Assembly: GCA_944383325.1 (NCBI GenBank)
Contig: CALWPC010000046.1
Location: 62,001-126,000, forward strand
Direction: 5' to 3'
Source: an uncultured Lachnospiraceae bacterium
GTDB lineage: Bacteria > Bacillota > Clostridia > Lachnospirales > Lachnospiraceae
DNA length: 64,000 nucleotides
Position 1 is the stretch's first letter. Each line of letters opens with the position of its first letter. The position numbers and the translations under genes were made by a program. Of this stretch, positions 52,595 through 62,271 are shown piece by piece. The notes below the pieces were generated by a model. It saw nothing but the letters and a program-made list of their open reading frames with translations. It did not search any database and was not told the origin of the DNA.

Positions 52595-53881
52595 ATGGGA
52601 TTTGCAGACAGGGCAACCATTATTGTCCGTTCCGGCAAAGGCGGCGACGGTCACGTGAGTTTTCGCCGTGAAAAATATGTGCCGAACGGCGGACCGGACG
52701 GCGGCGACGGCGGCAAAGGTGGAGATGTGATCGTGATTGTGGACGACGGCGTAAATACGCTCGGGGATTACCGCCACCGCCGCAAATATGCGGCCCAGGA
52801 CGGCGAACCGGGCGGCAAACGAAATTGTCGGGGCAAAAACGGGGCGGATCTGTATTTGAAAGTGCCGTATGGAACGATTTTGCGCGAAGCGGAGAGTAAA
52901 AAAATTATTGCAGATATGTCGGGCGACCGCAGACGCTTTGTTCTTCTGACCGGAGGCAAGGGCGGCCTTGGCAACCAACATTACGCGACAGCTACAATGC
53001 AGGCGCCGAAATATGCCAAACCGGGACAGGCTGCCAAAGAGCTGACTGTGGAGATGGAATTAAAGGTGATTGCCGATGTGGGGCTAGTCGGATTTCCAAA
53101 TGTGGGAAAATCCACCTTTTTATCCAGGGTTACAAATGCACAGCCCAAAATTGCCAACTATCATTTTACAACACTTCATCCCAATCTGGGCGTAGTCGAT
53201 CTTGAAGGCGCAGGCGGTTTTGTCATTGCCGACATTCCGGGCCTGATTGAGGGCGCCAGTGAGGGCGTCGGTCTCGGACATGCGTTTTTGCGTCATATTG
53301 AACGCACCAAGGTACTGATTCACCTTGTAGACGCTGCGTCTACAGAGGGCCGCGACCCGGTGGAGGACGTCTATGCCATTAACCGCGAAATTGAGACTTA
53401 TAATGCCGATTTGATGAATCGTCCGCAGGTGATTGCGGCAAATAAAATGGATGTGGTGCAGGATGAACAGACCGATCCGATAAAGCGGCTCAAAGAGGAA
53501 TTTGAACCGCAGGGTATGCGTGTATTTCCTGTTTCTGCGGTGACAGGACAAGGCGTTCAGGAATTGCTCTACCATGTGCAGAATCTCCTTAGCGGACTCA
53601 GTGAACAGCCGATTGTATTTGAACAGGAATACGATCCTGAAGAAATTCCACCGGTGGAAGGCGGATTTACAGTTACCCGCGATGACAGCGGAGCGTTTAT
53701 TGTAGAAGGCACGTTGATTGAAAAAATGCTCGGGTATACAAATCTGGATTCGGAGCGCGGATTTTTGTTTTTTCAGAAATTTTTGCGCGACCGGGGCATT
53801 TTAGAAAAATTAGAAGATGCCGGCATTACAGAAGGCGATACGGTGAAAATGTATGATCTGCAATTTGAATATTACAAATAA
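52595..53881 (+). CDS. obgE: Obg family GTPase
   Basis: Essential GTPase in 50S ribosome maturation and stress signalling. 428 residues: glycine-rich Obg fold (RSGKGGDGHVSFRREKYV), G domain (GFPNVGKSTFLS, DIPGLIEGASEGVGLG, ANKMD) and a C-terminal OCT domain (about 345-428). The ATG at 52595 fits the family start FADRATI; the ATG at 52583 lies within the ribosome site. Placement after rpmA is conserved. Confidence 0.96.
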   Translation: MGFADRATIIVRSGKGGDGHVSFRREKYVPNGGPDGGDGGKGGDVIVIVDDGVNTLGDYRHRRKYAAQDGEPGGKRNCRGKNGADLYLKVPYGTILREAESKKIIADMSGDRRRFVLLTGGKGGLGNQHYATATMQAPKYAKPGQAAKELTVEMELKVIADVGLVGFPNVGKSTFLSRVTNAQPKIANYHFTTLHPNLGVVDLEGAGGFVIADIPGLIEGASEGVGLGHAFLRHIERTKVLIHLVDAASTEGRDPVEDVYAINREIETYNADLMNRPQVIAANKMDVVQDEQTDPIKRLKEEFEPQGMRVFPVSAVTGQGVQELLYHVQNLLSGLSEQPIVFEQEYDPEEIPPVEGGFTVTRDDSGAFIVEGTLIEKMLGYTNLDSERGFLFFQKFLRDRGILEKLEDAGITEGDTVKMYDLQFEYYK

Positions 53882-53902
53882 ACAACAGCGCGGAGAGAGC
53901 CG

Positions 53903-54268
53903 ATGAAGCGAAATGACGTGGTGCTGATCATTGTTCTGGCTGCGGCGGCCGTGGGCATTCTCATTGGAAATCGTTTGGAAACTCAGTCCGGAGATACGCT
54001 GATTGTCCGTGTTCACGGTGCGGTTGCACAGACTTATTCTCTCCGCCAAAATGATTCCGGCACGATAACCGGCGCCGGTGGAATTCAACTGTCTTTTTCG
54101 ATTGAACAAGGACATGTATCTGTTATTGAAGCAAACTGTCCGGATAAGCTCTGCATGTCACATCGGCCGATTTCCAAAAACGGCGAGTCCATCATCTGCC
54201 TTCCGGCGGGCGTGATTTTGGAAATACAAAGTAGTGAGGAGGCGCAATATGATGCGATTGTCCGGTAG
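53903..54268 (+). CDS. NusG domain II-containing exported protein
   Basis: 121 residues: N-terminal membrane anchor or signal (about 5-22, VVLIIVLAAAAVGILIG), then a small beta domain of the NusG domain II type with the CPDKLCMSHRPI motif and an IICLPAGVILEI strand. The two cysteines could bind a metal or form a disulfide. It overlaps the next gene by 20 bases, a pairing often seen in clostridia. Function unknown. Confidence 0.85.
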   Translation: MKRNDVVLIIVLAAAAVGILIGNRLETQSGDTLIVRVHGAVAQTYSLRQNDSGTITGAGGIQLSFSIEQGHVSVIEANCPDKLCMSHRPISKNGESIICLPAGVILEIQSSEEAQYDAIVR

Positions 54269-54770
54269 CACTTCGATTGCGCGTTTTGGGATGCTGCTTG
54301 CGGCGGCTGTGCTTATCAGTTATGTGGAATCTCTGATTCCGATGCCCCGATTTTTTTATGGATTTAAACTTGGATTAGTAAACGCCATTTTGCTCTCCGT
54401 TTTATATCTGGTCAATGCCCGCACGGCATTTCTGATCTCTGTACTTCGCATTATCCTGATTGGACTTTTATTTGGAAATCTTCTCAGTATGTTGTACAGT
54501 CTTGCAGGCGGCATATGGAGTTTACTATTGATGTGGGCCGCAAAAAAAAGCGCGCGCTTTTCCGTAGTCGGCGTCAGCGTGATCGGGGGCGTCTCGCATA
54601 ATCTCGGACAGCTGCTGATTGCCGCGTTTATTTTACAAATGAACCGGAGCAGCCTGTTGTTTTATTTGTCGGTACTGATTCTGCTTGGGCTGTTGACCGG
54701 AACGCTTATCGGATTTCTTACCACAAAACTGTTGCCATATTTAAAACCATTGTTTCAGATGAAAGCATAA
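54249..54770 (+). CDS. Gx transporter family membrane protein
   Basis: 173 residues, about five membrane helices. VESLIPMPRFFYGFKLGLVN is the Gx/heptaprenyl-diphosphate-synthase-component-I-like signature, resembling ECF-type S components. Start at ATG 54249 with GAGGAGG six bases upstream (54252 is also possible). Substrate unknown; pairing with the NusG-II protein suggests they work together, possibly in quinone or flavin-related export chemistry, but that is speculative. Confidence 0.82.
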   Translation: MMRLSGSTSIARFGMLLAAAVLISYVESLIPMPRFFYGFKLGLVNAILLSVLYLVNARTAFLISVLRIILIGLLFGNLLSMLYSLAGGIWSLLLMWAAKKSARFSVVGVSVIGGVSHNLGQLLIAAFILQMNRSSLLFYLSVLILLGLLTGTLIGFLTTKLLPYLKPLFQMKA

Positions 54771-54806
54771 ATAACGCGTCAGCATATTAATGGAGGAATG
54801 ATAAGA

Positions 54807-55403
54807 ATGATCGGATTTTTGCGCGGAGTCCTGGCATGCCGAAAAGAGGACCGCGTTCTCCTGGACGTGCATGGAGTCGGATACGAGGTGTACACGTCCG
54901 CCCGCGCACAGGAACAACTTGTTAATGAGAAAGAAATTACACTTTATACACATCTGCAAGTACGCGAAGACGCCATGGCGCTGTACGGATTTTTGTCAGA
55001 GGAAGACCTTTCGATGTTCAGGCTGTTAATTTCTGTCAACGGCATCGGCCCAAAAGTTGCCCTTTCCGTTTTTGACGTATTCTCGTCAAACGATCTGAAA
55101 TTTGCAATTTTATCCGGCGATACCAAAAGTATTTCCAAAGCGCCTGGTATCGGCCCGAAAACCGCGCAGCGTATGGTGATGGAATTAAAAGACCGCGTAT
55201 CGTTAAATCAAGCATTTGAAGAACGCCTGCAAGATAGCGCTTCTGATTCCGCCGGCACGCAAAGCGCGGATGAGGCAGTGGAAGGCTTGATTGCACTAGG
55301 TTACTCTGCAACTGAGGCATTCCGGGCAGTTCAGCGCGCGAAAACAAACGAGCCGGCCACTGCCGAGGAACTGATCAAAGCCGCGCTGAAACAATTAATG
55401 TAA
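54807..55403 (+). CDS. ruvA: Holliday junction helicase subunit RuvA
   Basis: Binds four-way junctions as a tetramer and loads RuvB. 198 residues: OB-fold N-terminus (MIGFLRGVLACRKEDRVLLD, in part), two helix-hairpin-helix motifs (LISVNGIGPKVA, APGIGPKTAQRMV) and a C-terminal RuvB-binding domain (ALIALGYSATEA-like). ATG 54807 is chosen since GGAGG at 54792-54796 is too near the ATG at 54798. Confidence 0.95.
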   Translation: MIGFLRGVLACRKEDRVLLDVHGVGYEVYTSARAQEQLVNEKEITLYTHLQVREDAMALYGFLSEEDLSMFRLLISVNGIGPKVALSVFDVFSSNDLKFAILSGDTKSISKAPGIGPKTAQRMVMELKDRVSLNQAFEERLQDSASDSAGTQSADEAVEGLIALGYSATEAFRAVQRAKTNEPATAEELIKAALKQLM

Positions 55404-55415
55404 GGAGAAAACCAA

Positions 55416-56414
55416 ATGGGTAAGCGCATTATTACGTCTGCGGCTACGCCGGAAGATCTCGCGATCGAGTCCACGCTTCGGCCGCGGACTCTGGACGAAT
55501 ACATTGGACAGGAAAAGGCGAAAGATACGTTAAAAATCTATATTTCCGCAGCCAAGCAGAGGGCAGATTCTCTGGATCATGTGCTGTTTTACGGCCCTCC
55601 CGGCCTTGGCAAGACAACGCTCGCCGGTATTATCGCCAACGAGATGGGGGTGCAGCTGCGGATTACATCCGGTCCTGCTATCGAAAAGCCCGGCGAGTTG
55701 GCTGCTATTTTAAATAACCTGCAAGACGGCGACGTCCTGTTTATTGATGAAATTCACCGCTTAAACCGGCAAGTAGAAGAGGTTCTTTACCCCGCAATGG
55801 AAGATTTTGCGATTGATATTATGATTGGAAAAGGCGCTTCTGCGAGATCCATCCGACTGGATCTTCCTCCTTTTACACTGGTCGGAGCAACCACTAGGGC
55901 GGGAATGCTGACCGCCCCTCTGCGCGACCGGTTTGGAGTCATCAGCCGCCTGGAATTTTACACGGCGCAGGAGCTTGCGGAGATTGTCATGCGCTCCGCC
56001 AAAGTGCTCGGCGTCTCTGTCGATACGCAGGGCGCTCTCGAAATTGCTCGCCGAAGCCGGGGAACCCCGCGTCTTGCCAACCGGCTGTTAAAGCGGGTGC
56101 GCGATGTGGCCGAAGTCCGGTATGACGGAGTCATCACAAGTGATATTGCCTTTGAGGCGTTAGATTTGCTTGACGTTGACCGCATGGGACTCGATCATAT
56201 TGACCGCACATTGCTGTTGACCATTATTGAGAAATTTTCCGGCGGACCGGTAGGACTGGACACATTGGCCGCCGCCGTCGGAGAAGATGCAGAGACAATC
56301 GAAGAAGTCTATGAACCATATCTGATTCAAAACGGCTTCCTCGCAAGAACGCCGCGAGGGCGTGTAATCACAAGGACCGCATATGAACATTTTGGAATTC
56401 AACCGTTGCAGTGA
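55416..56414 (+). CDS. ruvB: Holliday junction ATP-dependent helicase RuvB
   Basis: AAA+ motor for branch migration, 332 residues. Walker [13 protein letters not shown], Walker [12 protein letters not shown], sensor [19 protein letters not shown] and the C-terminal winged helix are present. Start after AAGGAGA, 12 bases past ruvA. Its end lies 32 bases beyond a possible early start of the U32 peptidase gene. Confidence 0.97.
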   Translation: MGKRIITSAATPEDLAIESTLRPRTLDEYIGQEKAKDTLKIYISAAKQRADSLDHVLFYGPPGLGKTTLAGIIANEMGVQLRITSGPAIEKPGELAAILNNLQDGDVLFIDEIHRLNRQVEEVLYPAMEDFAIDIMIGKGASARSIRLDLPPFTLVGATTRAGMLTAPLRDRFGVISRLEFYTAQELAEIVMRSAKVLGVSVDTQGALEIARRSRGTPRLANRLLKRVRDVAEVRYDGVITSDIAFEALDLLDVDRMGLDHIDRTLLLTIIEKFSGGPVGLDTLAAAVGEDAETIEEVYEPYLIQNGFLARTPRGRVITRTAYEHFGIQPLQ

Positions 56415-56418
56415 AAAA

Positions 56419-58854
56419 ATGAATAAAATGGAGCTTCTCGCTCCCGCAGGCTCTATGGAAGCGTTTCGGGCCGCGGTACTCTGCGGTGCGGATGCGGTGT
56501 ACGCCGGACTCGGGAAATTCGGTGCGCGCGCCTATGCAGAAAACTTTACAACCGAAACATTTCTTGAGGCGATGGAGTTTGCACATCTGCACGAAAAGCG
56601 CGTATACCTGACCGTGAACACTCTATTTAAACAAAGTGAGCTAGACAGCAATTTCTATCAGATGATTGCGCCTCTCTATGAACGCGGTCTTGACGGGGTC
56701 ATTGTTCAGGATTTAGGCGTATTTTCTTTTCTTCAGGAAGCGTTTCCGGATCTGGCGCTTCACGCGAGTACACAGATGACGGTTACGTCCTCCTCAGCGG
56801 CAAACTGGCTCAAAGAGCGCGGCGCGACGCGGATCGTTCCGGCCAGGGAATTGTCGCTAAACGAGCTGTCACAAATTAAAAAAGATACCGGATTGGAAAT
56901 CGAGGTTTTTGTACATGGAGCGCTTTGTTATTCTTATTCCGGTCAATGCCTGTTCAGCAGCATGCTCGGGGGCCGCAGCGGCAACCGGGGCAAGTGCGCA
57001 CAGCCATGCCGGCTGTTATACAATGCCGGATCAATCTGCGCGCATCTCCTCTCTATGAAAGATTTAAACGGTCTGGCAATGCTTCCCGCACTGAAGAGGG
57101 CAGGGGTGGATTCCCTGAAAATCGAGGGGCGGATGAAAAGCCCGGAATATACTGCGGCTACCGTTTCCATATACCGCATGTATCTGGATCAGCTGTATAT
57201 AAGCGGAGAACAATCTTATCAGGTAGATCCCAAGGATCTGCAGACGCTTGCTGAAATCTACAACCGGGGCGGGTTTACAGAGGGATATTTCTATCAAAAA
57301 AACAGTCCTCATATGATCAGTCCCTATCGCCCGAATCACTACGGCTATCAAATCGGCAACGCCGTAAAAACAAACAACAGCCTGACCGTCACTCTTGAAC
57401 AGCCGGTTCACGCGAAGGATGTTCTTGAAATTCGGGACAGAAAGGAGAACACGTTACTGCGCTTTACCGCGCGCGAATCGAAAACAATCGGTGAAACAAT
57501 TTCGCTGCCGTCCAAAAAGAGCGGTTCCGGCGCAGTATTCCGCGTGCACAGCGAAACACTTCTCGACGAATGGCGCAAACAAATCCGAACGCATGCGAAA
57601 CGGATCAAACGTCCAATTACCGGAAAGGTTTATGCCAAATTGGGAGAACCGTTGTCGCTCACCGTCAGAGATTCTGCAACCGGATACGAACAGACCGTCT
57701 CTGCCGGCACACCGGAACCTGCCATTTCGCAGCCGTTAAGCGAACAACAGCTGCGTGAGGCGATCCAAAAAACAGGCGATACGGTATTTTCCTTTACCAG
57801 TCTTGACGTCGTATGCGGGGACCATTTATTTATCCCACGGCAAACACTCAACGCTCTGCGAAGAAATGCGCTCTGCGCCCTGCAAAACCGCATTATCGCC
57901 GTCCGCCGAACGCCGGCACACAGCCCGCGCGTGTCCCCGGAAACAACACCGACGAGGTATTCAACGCCAAATTGGTCGGTTTTAGTGACGCTGTATGAAC
58001 AGTTGACCGAAGTATTATCATATCCCCAAGTGAAACGTATTTACGTAGAATATAATCTGTATTCTACTTACAGACAGCAGATTTTACATTTATCGAAAGA
58101 GCATAAGATCGAATGGTTTCTCGCTATGCCCCATGTATTTCGTCAACAGGAACTGGAGGCTATGCAGTCTGAACTTTCGGACGTCAACCGACAATTTTGC
58201 GGTGTTCTTGTGCGCAATCTGGACAGTTACGCATGGGCGCGCGCTCACTGCGGTTCCTTGGCAATCGTCTGCGACAGCTCTCTGTACGCGTGGAACCTGC
58301 GTGCAGCCGGCGTGCTTCGCAGCAATACGTTCACCTGTCCCCCGAAAGCGGACCCATCGGTATCATTGACTGCGCCGTTAGAACTCAATCAGTCAGAGCT
58401 TCTGCAGCATCCGATTTATGAAGAATATATCGCATACGGAAGAACGGCGCTCATGGTTGCCGCAAATTGTCTTGCAAAGACAAGCGCGGTTCTTGCCAAC
58501 AAAAATACGGCGGTGTCCGGAGCCTCAATTTGCAAAAAAACGCAAAATGTGTTATATTTAACCGACCGCTATCGAAAGCGGTTTCCAGTCGTCCGATACT
58601 GTTTCAGTTGTTATAATGTGATTTTCAACGCGGATCCTCTTTGTTTATTCGATCAGATGACCGCCTTGAAACAGCTGAATCCTGAATTTCTGAGGCTGTC
58701 GTTCACGGATGAGAACGCCGGCCAATGCAGACAGATTCTCGCATTATTTCTGGATCCACGGACAACTGACGGGAAACAGACGTCCGCTGCGGATCTGTCT
58801 GTGGCCTTGCCGGACGGATTTACCCGCGGACATTTTAAAAGGGGAGTCGAATAG
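56419..58854 (+). CDS. Peptidase U32 family protein (YdcP-like, with DUF3656)
   Basis: 811 residues from ATG 56419; the frame is open to ATG 56383 inside ruvB, and no ribosome site decides between them. ELLAPAGSMEAFRAAVLCGADAVYAG (in part) opens the U32 TIM-barrel-like domain, and YSYSGQCLFSSMLGGRSGNR plus GKCAQPCRLLY is the family cysteine signature. The C-terminal half (about 370-811) matches a DUF3656-type extension. U32 proteins include collagenase-like peptidases and RNA-modifying enzymes that act on tRNA or 23S rRNA (RlhA, TrhP), so rRNA hydroxylation is a plausible alternative to proteolysis. Confidence 0.9.
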   Translation: MNKMELLAPAGSMEAFRAAVLCGADAVYAGLGKFGARAYAENFTTETFLEAMEFAHLHEKRVYLTVNTLFKQSELDSNFYQMIAPLYERGLDGVIVQDLGVFSFLQEAFPDLALHASTQMTVTSSSAANWLKERGATRIVPARELSLNELSQIKKDTGLEIEVFVHGALCYSYSGQCLFSSMLGGRSGNRGKCAQPCRLLYNAGSICAHLLSMKDLNGLAMLPALKRAGVDSLKIEGRMKSPEYTAATVSIYRMYLDQLYISGEQSYQVDPKDLQTLAEIYNRGGFTEGYFYQKNSPHMISPYRPNHYGYQIGNAVKTNNSLTVTLEQPVHAKDVLEIRDRKENTLLRFTARESKTIGETISLPSKKSGSGAVFRVHSETLLDEWRKQIRTHAKRIKRPITGKVYAKLGEPLSLTVRDSATGYEQTVSAGTPEPAISQPLSEQQLREAIQKTGDTVFSFTSLDVVCGDHLFIPRQTLNALRRNALCALQNRIIAVRRTPAHSPRVSPETTPTRYSTPNWSVLVTLYEQLTEVLSYPQVKRIYVEYNLYSTYRQQILHLSKEHKIEWFLAMPHVFRQQELEAMQSELSDVNRQFCGVLVRNLDSYAWARAHCGSLAIVCDSSLYAWNLRAAGVLRSNTFTCPPKADPSVSLTAPLELNQSELLQHPIYEEYIAYGRTALMVAANCLAKTSAVLANKNTAVSGASICKKTQNVLYLTDRYRKRFPVVRYCFSCYNVIFNADPLCLFDQMTALKQLNPEFLRLSFTDENAGQCRQILALFLDPRTTDGKQTSAADLSVALPDGFTRGHFKRGVE

Positions 58855-58857
58855 GAA

Positions 58858-60213
58858 ATGACAGCGATTATTACGGTAATAGCACGTTATCTGATGATTG
58901 TGCTGATTGCGGTATACACCCTGCAAAGTTTTACAGTATTTCGAAAAAAAACAGAAGCAGAGAGACAGCCTGTTTATAAAAGCCAGCTCGTTGAAATGCT
59001 TCTTTTACATTTTATTGCCTATGTAGTCATGTATTTACATACGCATGATCTGCTGTTGATTTTTTACTATATTGCGCAGATCACTTACCTGACGGCTACC
59101 ATGATTGCATTTCGGATGATTTATCCGAAATTGTCACGGCTGCTGATGAATCATATGTATATGCTGCTATTAATTGGATTTATTGTACTTACCAGGTTAG
59201 ACGCCGAAAAATCCATGAAACAATTCAGCATTGCTGCGCTCGCCACTTTTTTATCGCTGCTTGTGCCGGTTATTATCCGAAAAGCACGGTTTCTCCGTAA
59301 CTGGACATGGGTATATTGTATTCTCGGCGCCGGTCTTTTAGTCGCAGTAGCAGTACTCGGATCGGAGACGTTCGGATCCAAAATTAATTTTACTATTGGC
59401 GGAGTCACCTTTTCGCCCAACGAATTTGTGAAAATTATTTTTGTTTTCTTTGTGGCGGCGATTTATTCAAAAGCAACGACATTTAAAACAGTCGTGCTTG
59501 CCACCGTGCTTGCCGCGGCGCATATACTGATTTTGGTCGTTTCCAGAGATCTTGGAAGCGCACTCATTTATTTTGTCGTATATATGTCCATGATGTTTAT
59601 TGCGACTAAACGGTTTGCTTATTTATTCGGCGGACTTCTGTCATTTTCCGGCGCCGCATGCGCAGCCTATTTTTTATTTAGTCACGTCCGGGTGCGGGTA
59701 CTTACATGGACCACTCCGTTTGAAATTATCAAAAATGATACGAGTCAGCTCGCACAGTCGCTGTTTGCGATTGGCACCGGCGGTTTTTTCGGAAGCGGTC
59801 TCTACGAGGGTATTCCAAATACGATACCTGTGGCCGCCGCCGATTTTATTTTCAGCGTCATCTGCGAGGAATTGGGAACATTGTTCGGCATCTGTATCAT
59901 TTTAATCTGTCTGGGATGTTTTGTGATGTTTGCAAAAACGGCACTGCAAACAGAAGATTTATTTTATAAACTGGTCGGCTTTGGGTTGGCGGTTGTATTT
60001 ATTTTTCAGGTATTTCTCACTATCGGCGGGGGAACAAAATTTATTCCGCTTACCGGCGTCACACTGCCGTTAGTCAGCTACGGAGGCACTTCGCTAATCA
60101 GTTCACTGATCTTATTTGCTATTATGCAGGGACTTTACATTTTGAATCAGGACGAAGGGGAGTCGAATGAAAATGTCCAAAAGCAAATCGAACGGTCAGA
60201 AAAAAGAGCATAA
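58858..60213 (+). CDS. FtsW/RodA/SpoVE family protein (second copy)
   Basis: 451 residues, about twelve membrane helices, longer than the RodA at 15141 because of extra N-terminal helices. SEDS-family loops: the INFTIGGVTFSPNEFVK stretch, VSRDLGSALI, ADFIFSVICEELGTLFG and the final TGVTLPLVSYGGTSL. It overlaps a class B PBP by 47 bases, the typical polymerase-transpeptidase pair. Division (FtsW) or sporulation (SpoVE) function is likely but not decided by the sequence. Confidence 0.9.
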   Translation: MTAIITVIARYLMIVLIAVYTLQSFTVFRKKTEAERQPVYKSQLVEMLLLHFIAYVVMYLHTHDLLLIFYYIAQITYLTATMIAFRMIYPKLSRLLMNHMYMLLLIGFIVLTRLDAEKSMKQFSIAALATFLSLLVPVIIRKARFLRNWTWVYCILGAGLLVAVAVLGSETFGSKINFTIGGVTFSPNEFVKIIFVFFVAAIYSKATTFKTVVLATVLAAAHILILVVSRDLGSALIYFVVYMSMMFIATKRFAYLFGGLLSFSGAACAAYFLFSHVRVRVLTWTTPFEIIKNDTSQLAQSLFAIGTGGFFGSGLYEGIPNTIPVAAADFIFSVICEELGTLFGICIILICLGCFVMFAKTALQTEDLFYKLVGFGLAVVFIFQVFLTIGGGTKFIPLTGVTLPLVSYGGTSLISSLILFAIMQGLYILNQDEGESNENVQKQIERSEKRA

Positions 60214-61645
60214 AAAACAAACTGGAAAAAACAGGGAAATTGTCGTTCTCACCTGTTTCTTTGTCGGAATTTTTCTTTTTTTGATCGGTTATCTGATTTA
60301 TTTTCAGGTTGTTCGCGGTGAGGAAATTGCAAACAGTCCATATAACCGCAAACGCCAAAACTTACTTGCGGAAAAGGTTGTTCGCGGTGAGATTGTATCG
60401 GCGAACGGGGAGGTGCTCGCCCGCACCATTGTGGATGAAGATGGAAACGAGACACGAGAATATCCGTACGGCCGCATGTTCTCCCATGTGGTAGGATACA
60501 GTTTAAACGGCGGCTCCGGTCTTGAGGCGGCTTACAATATTCGTCTTCTTCGCTCGCATTCGTTCTTTTTGGAGCGCATCAAAAATTCGCTGACAGACAC
60601 AAAAAATATCGGAGACCGTCTCGTCACAACGCTTGACACCGGACTGCAAACCGCAGCTTACGATGCGCTCGGCGACAACGAAGGCGCAATCGTTGTCATG
60701 CGGCCGAAAACGGGAGAAGTACTGGCCATGGTGTCCAAACCGGATTTTAATCCCAATAATATTGAAGAAATGTGGGACTACTTTACCTCCGAGGAAGGCG
60801 AAAATGACAGCTCCCTTGTCAACCGCGCCACACAGGGATTATATCCGCCAGGTTCGACGTTTAAAATTCTGACGACACTCGGCTATCTCAAACAAAATGA
60901 AGATCAGTACGAAAATTATGAGTATGTATGCGACGGCCATATTGAAGTTGACGGTGAAGTCATCAACTGTTATCACAATACCGCGCACGGCACTTTGAAT
61001 TTGCGGCGTTCCTTTGCGCTGTCGTGCAATTCTTCTTTTGTGCATATCGGTTTATCGCTCAACCGAAAGCAAATGAATTCGCTCTGCAACTCTTTTTTGT
61101 TTAACCGCAGCCTGCCCATTGTTCTGCCTTACTCGCAGAGCACTTTTGAAATGGATCAAAATATGACGCACGAAAAACTGATGCAGACCGTCATCGGCCA
61201 GGGAGATACACTGGTTACTCCGCTTCATATGGCAATGATTGTTTCCGCCATCGCCAACGACGGCACGATGATGGCTCCATATTTTATTGATCACATTGAA
61301 AATGACAGCGGCGACGTCGTCAAGACATACAAGCCTTCTGTGGCCGCGTCTAATTTACTGACGGAACGAGAAGCCCAGATACTCACAGACTTTATGCAGG
61401 ATGTCATTGAGGAGGGCACGGCAACGTCTCTGAAAAATGATGATTATTCTGTAGCCGGAAAAACAGGGTCGGCAGAATACGGGGAAGAAAAAGGAAACAG
61501 TCATTCCTGGTTCGTATGTTTTGCCCCTGCCAGCGATCCGGAAATTGTGGTCAGTGTCATTATCGAGGGCGGCGGAAGCGGCAGCGACTACGGAGTGCCG
61601 ATTGCCCGAAAAGTATTAAATGAGTATTTTTATGGGACAGATTAA
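60167..61645 (+). CDS. Class B penicillin-binding protein (second transpeptidase)
   Basis: 492 residues; N-terminal membrane helix (about 27-46), short dimerisation domain, then a transpeptidase domain with S230-T-F-K233, S286-C-N288 and K432-T-G-S435. Much smaller than the PBP2 at 11063, similar in layout to PbpA of actinobacteria and Firmicute division or sporulation PBPs. ATG 60167 or 60173, both after GAAGGGGAG. Cotranscribed with the FtsW-like gene it overlaps. Confidence 0.93.
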   Translation: MKMSKSKSNGQKKEHKKQTGKNREIVVLTCFFVGIFLFLIGYLIYFQVVRGEEIANSPYNRKRQNLLAEKVVRGEIVSANGEVLARTIVDEDGNETREYPYGRMFSHVVGYSLNGGSGLEAAYNIRLLRSHSFFLERIKNSLTDTKNIGDRLVTTLDTGLQTAAYDALGDNEGAIVVMRPKTGEVLAMVSKPDFNPNNIEEMWDYFTSEEGENDSSLVNRATQGLYPPGSTFKILTTLGYLKQNEDQYENYEYVCDGHIEVDGEVINCYHNTAHGTLNLRRSFALSCNSSFVHIGLSLNRKQMNSLCNSFLFNRSLPIVLPYSQSTFEMDQNMTHEKLMQTVIGQGDTLVTPLHMAMIVSAIANDGTMMAPYFIDHIENDSGDVVKTYKPSVAASNLLTEREAQILTDFMQDVIEEGTATSLKNDDYSVAGKTGSAEYGEEKGNSHSWFVCFAPASDPEIVVSVIIEGGGSGSDYGVPIARKVLNEYFYGTD

Positions 61646-61676
61646 GTGCCGTACAGATGCGGGCAGCTATTTGCTA

Positions 61677-61705
61677 TTGCAAAATCAGGTCAGATGTTCT
61701 ATACT
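61677..61705 (+). promoter_or_regulatory. Promoter for the NUDIX gene
   Basis: TTGCAA (61677-61682), 17 bases, TATACT (61700-61705), 45 bases before the ATG at 61750. Confidence 0.65.
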
Positions 61706-61749
61706 GTTAAATGAGTGAGTATACACACCATTTTACAGGAGGAATTGCA

Positions 61750-62202
61750 ATGATAGAAGCAACAAGCTGTGGCGGTGTGGTTATTTTTCGGGGTAAAATT
61801 CTTCTGCTGTACAAAAATTACAGAAACAAATACGAAGGATGGGTTTTGCCAAAAGGAACCGTGGAAGAGGGCGAAGATTTTAAGGACACGGCGATTCGGG
61901 AGGTCCGCGAGGAGACAAGCGTCAAAGCCTCTATTATCAAATATGTCGGAAAAAGTCAGTATTCTTTTACGGTACCGGAAGATACGGTGGAAAAGGACGT
62001 GCACTGGTATCTTATGATGGCAGATAACTACTACAGCAAACCACAACGAGAGGAATATTTTGTTGATTCCGGTTATTACAAATTTCACGAGGCATATCAT
62101 CTTCTGAAATTTTCCAATGAGAAGCAGATCCTGGAAAAAGCGTACAACGAATATCTGGATCTGAAGAAATGTAATTTATGGGGCAACAAAAAATATTTCT
62201 GA
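61750..62202 (+). CDS. NUDIX hydrolase
   Basis: 150 residues. Nudix box at residues 36-58: G36, E42, R50, E51, E54 and E55 are in place, but the usual Gly near the end is Ser57 (REVREETSV). The sequence LPKGTVEEGE before it is normal. Hydrolyses nucleoside diphosphates linked to some group; substrate open. ATG 61750 has AGGAGGAA about six bases upstream; the ATG at 61711 is less likely. A perfect hairpin follows its stop. Confidence 0.88.
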   Translation: MIEATSCGGVVIFRGKILLLYKNYRNKYEGWVLPKGTVEEGEDFKDTAIREVREETSVKASIIKYVGKSQYSFTVPEDTVEKDVHWYLMMADNYYSKPQREEYFVDSGYYKFHEAYHLLKFSNEKQILEKAYNEYLDLKKCNLWGNKKYF

Positions 62203-62222
62203 ATGAAACAAAAGTCAGCATT

Positions 62223-62253
62223 CAATAGCTTTGGGAGGTTCCCAAAGCTATTG
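62223..62253 (+). terminator. Perfect 13-bp hairpin between the NUDIX and HlyD-like genes
   Basis: CAATAGCTTTGGG (62223-62235) pairs fully with CCCAAAGCTATTG (62241-62253); 5-base loop. No T-run follows; instead the AAGGAGG ribosome site of the next gene begins five bases later. It may be a weak terminator, a stability element or an attenuator. Confidence 0.5.
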
Positions 62254-62271
62254 TGATAAGGAGGTATACGT

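Noticed and set aside
52319..52981. Minus-strand open frame (220 codons) opposite rpmA and obgE
   Set aside because: Crosses a clear + strand terminator and two conserved genes; composition is that of an antisense frame.
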